Assembly: GCF_001949145.1 (NCBI RefSeq)
Contig: NW_019091440.1
Coordinates: forward strand, 296,643 to 333,579
Length of the DNA: 36,937 bases
Origin: Acanthaster planci
Lineage: Eukaryota; Echinodermata; Asteroidea; Valvatida; Acanthasteridae
Direction of reading: 5' to 3'
A program made the translations under genes and the position numbers. The notes below the pieces were generated by a model, which ran no database searches, was not told the origin of the DNA, and saw only the letters and a list, made by a program, of their open reading frames with translations. Positions 23,901 through 33,100 of this stretch are shown piece by piece; the stretch's first letter is position 1, and every line of letters begins with the position of its first letter.

Positions 23901-24124
23901 AGAAAACTTGGGGTATTTTCATTTTGGTGAGCATATGAAATAATTCTGGAGCTGTGACTTGAGAAAATGGTCGCAAACAGAGATGAAAATTTTTCAAATC
24001 CTGTTTTGTGATACACAATAAAAATTGCTGGACTGCCTGCCCGGTCTTTTTGCAGCGCACGGATTGCAGGCTGAATGTACGTGTACGTACCCCCAACGAC
24101 TCCCCTGTTGGTCTAGCCCTGGCC
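20944..24124 (-). other. Probable long 3' UTR and downstream flank of the WW/CUE gene
   Basis: No coding exon is recognised on either strand. For the minus-strand gene ending at 24125, AATAAA on the minus strand (TTTATT on plus) occurs at 23066-23071, 22057-22062 and 21705-21710. A small MITE-like repeat sits at 21808-21985. Where the transcript ends is not determined. Confidence 0.4.
21808..21985. mobile_element. Small MITE-like element
   Basis: CAGGGGTGTGAG (21809-21820) is inverted as CTCGCACCCCTG at the other end (21973-21984), 11 of 12 positions matching. The interior has three AAAAGCTGAA units within about 80 bp. It is non-coding, about 178 bp long. Confidence 0.6.
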
Positions 24125-27100
24125 CTACATCTGTCGGTTAGCCCCATGCATGGAGCCCTTGGCCAGGTTAGCCTGGGGCCCAGTGTAATGGCTGCCCTGT
24201 GGGCCCACGGCCAGGCTGGCGTTGTGGCCCTCGCGCCTCCCTGGACCGGCTACGTTCTCCTTCCTGGGTCCCTGCACAATGCTTCCATCTCTGCCCATGT
24301 AATCGACGTAGGTGTCACTGATGGAGATAAGCCAAAATCGGTGAACATTTCTCAGAATTGAAGGGCCCAAGCAACACAATTATTTCATTGAAAAAGGTTT
24401 AAACTGCACCCCTGGATTTCAATTGACCTTATTCTCAATTTTATTGAAATCACTATTTTCATTTTTAATTTGTAGAATTTTTCAGTTTATATGCTAATAC
24501 AAATTTACATATTCATGAACAAAACTGTGACATTATTCCAGGCACTCAACCTAAATGTTGCACTAGTTGTGCACAAAAAGGCTGTAATTTTATATTTTGT
24601 GGTTTAAATTTTTTTCTGTAAGCAACCATTTGTCAGAAATATTTCCAAAGAGCGAATCTGAGGTTAAAAGAGGCAGGAAGGAGGGTGGCTTACAGCAAGT
24701 TTTTCTTGTCCGGGCCATGAACCAGCGCGGCGTCCGGTCCCTGGGCCTTGAAAGAGTACAGGGAGTGAAACTCCTGCTTGGGTGCTCGCTCGGCCGATCT
24801 TGTTCGACGTGCTGCACCTGCAAAGGGCCGCAAACAAAACAAACGCAAAATGGTTGAATCCCACCTGTGATTGTGAGGTGACATCTAAATTACTCAGCCA
24901 CAGCCGGCTAGAACACAGGTCTGCACATGGGAAATGGCTACACCTCCTAGCCAGTGGGCTTGCGTAGAAACATGTGCTTCTCTCAGCCAAGACTAAGAAA
25001 ATGGATGAGGCTGAGCACTAGGTCAGAGAGGAGCCAGACCAAGCACTCCCGTTGATAACAACCATGTTTCATGGGCTGGGTACCTGCCCTACCCTTTCCC
25101 TCTTCCCAAATGAGTCAAACTTCATGGTCATGATCCTGGTCTCCTTTCACAAAGGTCACTGACGCTCATATACATGTACAGAAATTCGATGTCGGTCTCA
25201 ACTTTTGTGATACATATGCAAGATCTGACTTTCACTTCTCAGACTGCAGACTCAGCAGTTGAGAGTGAAAGACGAATTTGAATACGACTCTCTTTTTTCT
25301 TCATGCAACTTAGGACTAGGGCTCTACGAGCAAAAATCAAAAGTATTTTTCCCAGTCTGACGTGGGCGCGCAGGAGGTAGAGGCCCATTGTTCTTAATCT
25401 TCCCGTACTCCTGCATGGGCTCCGTTCAGAACACGGGATCACGCCAGGAACTACATAACAATAGCTCAAAGAAACTCATGCTGGCATGCTTGCAGTCCTA
25501 TCGTTGATTCTTTCTGGCGGCCATGTGACCGAACTGAAGGAAGCTTTGTGCATACTGCGGCTAAAGCCTGGCTGCCGCCACCTGCCCTGACACCCTGCCC
25601 TGACACGCTGACTGTCCATTCATAGCCCATGTGTATATAAATGGGCATGCGTTCCCGTGGCGGTGCTGGGATTGCGCTTGCTTAATCTCACTCAAATTTT
25701 AAAGAGTGTAAAAAAGGAAAGATGAGGGAACCAAATGACAATTTAACAAAAATACACCAACTTTTTTGTATGATTTATTTTTACACTCGAAAGTTTCCAA
25801 GTGCAAAATGGTGCACACTCAAGCAATTAAAAAGGAATGATCATGAGGCTAAACAGGAAAACCCCGAGCTGGCCTGCCACGGACAAATGCGACAGCAAGG
25901 TGCTGTGAGCAGCATCTCCCCACAGTGTGCGCCAAAGAAACAAACACCATGGAAGAATTGTCACAAAAAGTGCACAGATTTGGTGGTACACAGACTTGGT
26001 GTACAATACAGGATTTTTTCCTTTAGTCTGATTTAAAGCACTGCTGCAGGATTGTTGGTATCTGCTGCAGGGACACTTTTCATCATCAAAATCAACGTAT
26101 AAGCTGCAGCTTATTTTCTAAAAATTATTACCGTGCCATAGTACGCTTTTGCATAGTTGCCAGACATGTTTATACACCATGCGGTGTAGTTGTATAACGA
26201 AGCTTTCGCTGTGGAATTCGCCAGAGTTGACTTGTAATCTTTCGCCGGCCTTGTACATGAACACGCTGTGTATTTAGTGCATGTATCATAACTTGTTGTG
26301 TTTCGCATACTTCTGCTGTTGCGGGCGTGCATGCACACAGGGAACAGGTTATTAACATCACAAAGGATGCACACAATGGAATTTCTAATGAGCTCCAGTC
26401 CTTCCCTTGACGCTTGCCTAAGCCGGGGAGTCTTAACCAGGAGAACGGGTTTATTGTTGGATTTAGTTAATCCCTGTGCAAAATGGGAGGAACATCACCA
26501 AGTGAAAACTTGGCTTAGGGTTCACCTTTGTGACAGGTTACTCAGATCTTACTTGGGCGACTCATGACTCAGACTCAATACTAAAAACTCTGACCCAGAC
26601 TCAACCTCTGCAACTTCAAACTGCAGGCTTTGGAACTCAAAAATACCCAGATCTGACTCAAGTGACTTCTGACTCATGCTTTGACTCAAACATAGACACT
26701 CAGGCTCAACCTGTGTTACTCACAGCTGTGAGGTTCAGCACTCAAAAAAAATTACTCAGACACAAACCTTTACTCAGGAGCAAAGTTTTTTAAAACAGCA
26801 CTCACCTTTTGCTCTGGCTGCTGCCTTGGCTTGCCTTGAAGTGGCGGGGGCTGTTGGGGTGCTCGGCAGACTGGTTGATTGCCTGGATGCACTAGCAGGG
26901 GTTGGTAAAGAGGTGGAAGGCGTCGGTTTAGAGACAGGAGTTGCAGACACAGATGATGCAGGTGCACTGATGGTCACCAGACGGGGACCCAAGACACACG
27001 AAGAGAAGAGACAGAAAGCGTGCATATGAGTGGAAAGTGTGCAGACAAACAGAAACTCACGACTGCTGTGGACTAATCAAGACACCATTAATGTGGGGGA

Positions 27101-30100
27101 ATTCCTCCCACACTCACATCACATGCCTTCTTGACGAATTTTCTTAAAGAAAAGGCCGCTGGGGATGGGGGTGTTTTTTACCCACCACTCCTTCACCGTG
27201 CAAATGCACTTTGACCCAGCCAAGCATGACACCTTAATACACAGACTGCGGAAAGTAAAAAAGAATATTTAAACAAGTGTACAAGTCCTCCGTGGAACAA
27301 ATAAGGAAAATTATGTGTGTTTACAGGTCATCCGGCGTGAAGAGGTTAAAAAACATTTTTGATACGTCACAATAATTTTAGGTCCTAAAAGACAAAACAT
27401 ATGCACTTCACCAATTGCAATGAAATCACGTCAAGGCAGCTTGTGAAATATTGTCCAAAAATGGATGGCAGATGTGCAAACTCAAGACAAATTAGTACAC
27501 CAAACATAAAAAATTCCATGGAGCTGTCCAGGATGCGTGGCTAACTCGCACATGTCGATAAGTCAAGTTACATGGTACCGCTGTAGTAATGGCTCCTAAC
27601 TGTGGTAGCCTGATTAGTCAACACTTTTGCACAAAATCAGAAGTTTTAGCATCACAATAGTCAGTTGGGGATGACACATCATTCAGACAAACCAGAGACT
27701 TACAAAGGACCACGACTGCTAGCACAACAGATCTAAATGTGATTGGAGACTCTATCTTATACCATAGACTCAGCACTTGGTCTTGCACCAATACTCACAT
27801 CAGCCTAGCAACAACTCAAACCTCAGTTAAGGCATTGTCTAAAATTGTCTTTGAGTCTTGAGTCACTTTGTCAAGACTCAGTTTTATGACTCAAGAGTCA
27901 CATTTGAACTGAGTCACTTAAAGACAGTCTTCAAGTAAGTCACTCAAAACATACTGGCATCAAGTAGAGTCTAGATTCAGCCTTACAGTGAGAATCTCAA
28001 GACTCAGTCCAGCAAAATTAAACTTGAGACTCAGTCTTCAGTGACATGATTACAACCCAAGTCTCAAGCAAATTGAGTCAAAACCTACATCTTCAAATTG
28101 ACTCACTCAACACTCAATCTTGCCAAGTGAGGCCCCAATGCAGAGCAGGTTCGAGTGACAACCACAGTCTGACCAGCGTCATGGCAATATGAGAGTGATG
28201 ACGAGGTATTATAAAACAGCTCAACTCGGTTGATTCCAGAGTAACTGTATGGTGATTTTCTGAAAGCAATTGACCGCAGTCCAACGAGTTAGCTGCACTG
28301 TTTTCAGTGTTATAAATCCTCACCTTGTTTTTGGCTGAGGGGCTACTACTGTGGTGGAAGTGCTCGCTCCCGAGCTTCCCACTGATGAGGTGCCGACGGA
28401 GAAGCTCGTGGACGTGGTAGAAGCTGTTGTCTTGGCTGGAAAAGAAGAACAAATCAGACGGTTTCTCAACAAACAAAATGCTCTCTAGGGACAAAATGCC
28501 AAGATGGCCCATGCCTGAACTACCTGGATATGGCTAGTGGCTTGCAACCTGTCTGCCATAGACTCGTGCATGTCTGCCAGCCATAGCCACGTAATTGGGC
28601 CACAGCTATGATCCGGCTACTTTTGCGTAATTTTCATCTTGTGCACATGCTCAGCTGCATTCTTCTTCTTCAAGCATATCATTCTCATCAGCGTCAAAAG
28701 AGCTCCAGAGAGCAGTTCTTAAGCCAGTTATCTGCCCCGACCGGGACAAAAGATGGCATAATTTTCCTAGCAACAGAGGCTTCTTTGGTGGGAACTGCAC
28801 TTCGCTGGTTCTCAACCGACTACTAAATGCCTGTATTACCAACAACATAAACCCTTCCCACCAAACATGGATCTTTTCAACTGAGGAGGGGGCGCTTCTG
28901 CTCAAAGTGGATCAACTGAAGATTTATGAAATACCTGTACACCCCCGGATTCCAAATTCACAAGGAAGGTCTGTGGACGGGGCAGTCATCACAAGTCGTG
29001 TCCAAATTACTTGGCTGTGGCTAGAAACAACACACAAATCAGTGTGTAATGGCCGCAGCCATTGCCATAAACTCGGGCCACATCCAAGCCACATCCAAGT
29101 ACTTCGGACACAGCTTAAGGCATGTCAACACCACTGTTCAGTCACGACTCGTAGGTTGGGGGGATCATCTGCCATCCCGCTTTAACTAAGCTGGTGCACC
29201 ATCTGCCAACATCACCTCTGATTTGGTTAGGTTTTACCAAGCTGGCTCTGGGGGAGGTCAGTCCCAGCAACTTTCTCTGAAGGCTGCGTGTTGAACGGAT
29301 TCTATTTGTTGGACCATTTTCAAGCTTCGTGTACGGTTTCAGAGGCACACGTTCTGACAACAGATATGTTTACCAAAAAAAAGTCCACAGGCATTTGCAG
29401 GTTCTGCCCCTTTTACCTTTGGTGTCGCTTTTCTTGGCGTCCTTCTTGCCGTCGCTTGAGATGGTCATGCGGAGTACCTGCGTGGCCTTGGCCTGGTTGT
29501 AGTGAGTCGTCTCCAGGGCCAGCTCAACGAGGGTCTCACTGGCCGAGGGGAACATCTTCTTCAGATTGTCAATCACTGGAACCCCACCAAACAAAATGCG
29601 TCAATAACATAAATATTGACTTCTGGCGCCAATGACATTACTTTGGATTTTTTTTATCATTGCCTGCTAGCGATACCCACAGCTGTACTAAATTCAACTC
29701 AGTGGTCGGGTGGTTCAGACGTCTGCACAAGTAAGTGGGAAGTTGTGGGTTGGAATCCCTACCAAACAAAGTTGTGGGGTCTTTCGGGCAACTCTCGGAC
29801 CACACTGGGAATAGGGAATATCTACGCTGGTGTCAGGATAAAACCCTGTATAAAACAGACTTGCCATCCACACTCATCTGGGGATCCAGGCTCCCTGAAT
29901 TCTTACTACCCCTGCTCATCGGACCCATAAACATTCCTCCGACTACCTCAGCTCCCCGGGAATACAAAGCCCAAGGTTGCCATTTTGGGTACAAACGACT
30001 AATCTAAATGCAATAACCATCTCTCCCCTCAGAGGTCCCCATTTGTACTCCTGGGTGGAGAGAGACACATGGGCGTAAAGTGACATGCCCAAGATCACAG

Positions 30101-33100
30101 CATGTAGCCAGTAGCTGGATTCAAACCCCGTCCCCACGTTTACGAGTCACATATCATATAAACCAACTGCCTCCACACAACATTTCAGCACCCATGTTAG
30201 TCCTTTTCAACCATCCCACATCCATCAAAATCTTCAATTGCAAGGTAACGGGCAATGATGCACTTTCTAGCATGCTTGATCCTGACAAAATGACCAATCG
30301 GCCGTTTGACATCTTCCGAGTGAGCGGCCTGCTGTGCCAACTCTCACACTTACTCTTGCTCTTCACTGCGGCCGTGGGCTGTTTCGGGGGGGACGTTGAC
30401 GCAGCTGCTGAGGGTTTCGCCATAGACGCTTGAGGCTTGGCAGCTGCTTTGGCCATTGGGGCTGTAGTTGATTTCTGCGGAATGGAGGGGAAGAAAAAAA
30501 AAGGGACACTAAAAAACATTTAGGGCAAGATGTTCCACGTGCCGACTCTGACAAAACAAAATCCTTGACTCCAAATCGCTTTGCCGTTACCTTTTTGTCC
30601 TTCTGGGGTGTCATACTCATCAAGACGGTCGTCGCCTTTCCGCTGTCCCAGGAGCTCGTCTCCAAAACCATCTCCACGACGCTCCTCTCAATGCCAGGGA
30701 AGGCCTCGTCCAAGTTTTCAATCACTGTTGTGGAGGGGACAACAACTTTTCAAAATGAATCCTCTTTGGTGTACTTTTCAGAGTTCTTGAATTTTTGAGG
30801 AGGGAAGAGAAAGAAGAACGTTATCTGGGACCGGTTTCCCACAGCTACCTGGGGAGACTCACCCCGAAGAATTCAAATCCTCATCAAAGAAAGTTATAAA
30901 AAATTATTGCTATTAGCACCATACCTCCTTACACACCCGACAGTAAAGTCCTTATTGTATAACCTCGATACCTTGAACTTCAAGGGGTTGAAATAAAAAT
31001 TTGAGTCATCCGAATTTCAAGCTAGCGAAAATGCCTGAGTTATGGAGTCACAATAGACCTACACATTATGCATTTACTGTTTGTACACAATCGAAATCAT
31101 CCTGCTCTATAATAGCAATTTTTTATTGGCTATTCCCCTTTTCATTATATAGTTCTACTCACAAATCATTATTTTTCTGAGTACCTCAAAGATCCTTTTT
31201 CTATCGATGGGAAAGTTAACCGCTGTATCTGTGTCTGGCAAAACTGTTTTGAGTCATTTGTCTTATCACCTTTGAAGCGCGATGCGCAGTGCAAAGTCCG
31301 AGCTTGTTTTCACTCAGGTTTTACTATGTGTGGTCACATGACCTGTCCTTTTGCAATCACATTGTCAAAGTAAAGCGTCAGCCGTCGTAGCATGGGCGAA
31401 GTTCGCACATGTGTACTACACCCTGGGCAACAAAGACAGCTCCATTGAACAATAACAAAGGAATGCTTTTGTTGCAGCTCAGTTGACGAGCTTGTGACTT
31501 GAATTCAGACTGGGGGTCTAGTGTGTTGGTCTTATGAAGGTCTTAAGTGGTCTCGACTACAACGCTGTCGCATAATTTCATAGTAAGCATGATATGAGCA
31601 CAGATCGCTAATATTGACACTCACCACCACCCCAAAAGGATGACCGTTGTTCACCTTCCAATTCGGAAGTATGAAATGGGTCTACATATTCATCAATCAG
31701 AATTGCCAGTCGGAGTAAACTGTTCCCAGGGCACGGTAAATGGCAAAATGAGCATCTCGCAAGTGGTGGTGAATGGACCAGTGAGAATGGACCTTTCCCA
31801 TGAAATATGCAAATAAGGCAGGCGCAGGCGCATTACTACCACTGGTTGGCAAAGTTGCTTAAATCTATGACATAACAATACAAATCTCCATGCGTGCACC
31901 ACTATCGCTGTTTCTGTTCTAGGATAGTTTGACATGAGTGCCAAACTTAAAGACAAGGAATTGTTATTTTCCAACCTCAGGACACTGAAAACTTCACTTA
32001 GTTTCGAGAAAAGAGTGCTCAAGTATCGGGCAAAGGCTGTAACATGGTTTTGACTGACCTTCAACGCCCCAGGTTGTGGTTACTAGCAGCTCGCCTACAC
32101 TGCCGACAGTGTTGACGACCGCGCTTGCCAACCAGTGGTAGTGCGCATGCGCCCGTCTAATTTGCGTATTTCATGGGAAAAGTCCATTTGGCTCTCGATC
32201 ATGAATATGCATGAGGTGTGGTTAACATCATTCATTTGTTAATAGATTTGTCAACTCACTTGCTCTCTTTTGTCCCACTGTTAGTTCAACCCTCTCAGGC
32301 TCGGTTCCGAATGACGTCTGAAAAATAGAGTTACGAAAATCATAGAAAATTAACACACTGAGAAGCTTTCCCACAATCAAGGCCAATTTCACAGAGACAA
32401 CAGTCACACTTTGGACAGTACTGCCGTTTTCATTTATTTTGAACTTTAACCAATAAATACTTCTCCAAATTCCAACATTTGGCATTACTCAGTTTGTTAG
32501 ACACCCAAATAAAAAAACACCCGACCTTCATGATGCTAACTGCCCTAAAAGCTGCTTCTCACAGAAACAAAGCCTCTCCAAGAAATCATTCACTTTGACA
32601 TGAGGAAAATGCAGTGAAAGACACTTTAAGAAAGCGCTTGGATTACTCACATCTGTTGTAAGAAAATCAAATCGTTTAATTTTCTAATGGCCAGCACAAA
32701 TCGGTTTTGTTAGGTCATATACAATGTACACAAATCCAGGCGTGGATTGGGGGGAGGGGAATTGAAAGCCCCTTCCCTGACCCCCCCAAAAAGTTTAAAA
32801 ATGGGGGAAATAATAAAAAATCAAGCTAAAGTGTATCGATACAAAGGTAAGTGTATCGATACCATTGTAACATGTAACGTCTCATCAACGTTTCCACTTG
32901 TCTGCAAAATGAGGCTTTAAAAATCTCCAGCCTGAACCCCCCCCCCGGAAAATTTCCTAGATTCGCCCCTGCCTATCCCTACTTGTTACATCTCCCACAG
33001 GTGCATGTGCACGTGACCAAAGCTGTGGCTACCTAAGGGTTCAGAGCTAAATACACTGTCCGTAAATGATTTGGGACAGGTTCACTAATATTCAAATTCT

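Larger units (their letters stand above)
30725..32259 (-). other. Intron 5 of the WW/CUE gene
   Basis: It lies before the CUE1 exon. It contains the AAGACC-type dispersed repeat (31440-31572, minus) and a long-arm inverted-repeat element (31784-32196). Confidence 0.7.

Noticed and set aside
24690-24692. TAA as the only stop of the WW/CUE gene
   Set aside because: It overlaps a good donor, and exon 12 continues in phase with the same Gly-Pro pattern, so the longer form is preferred; the short form is kept as an alternative.
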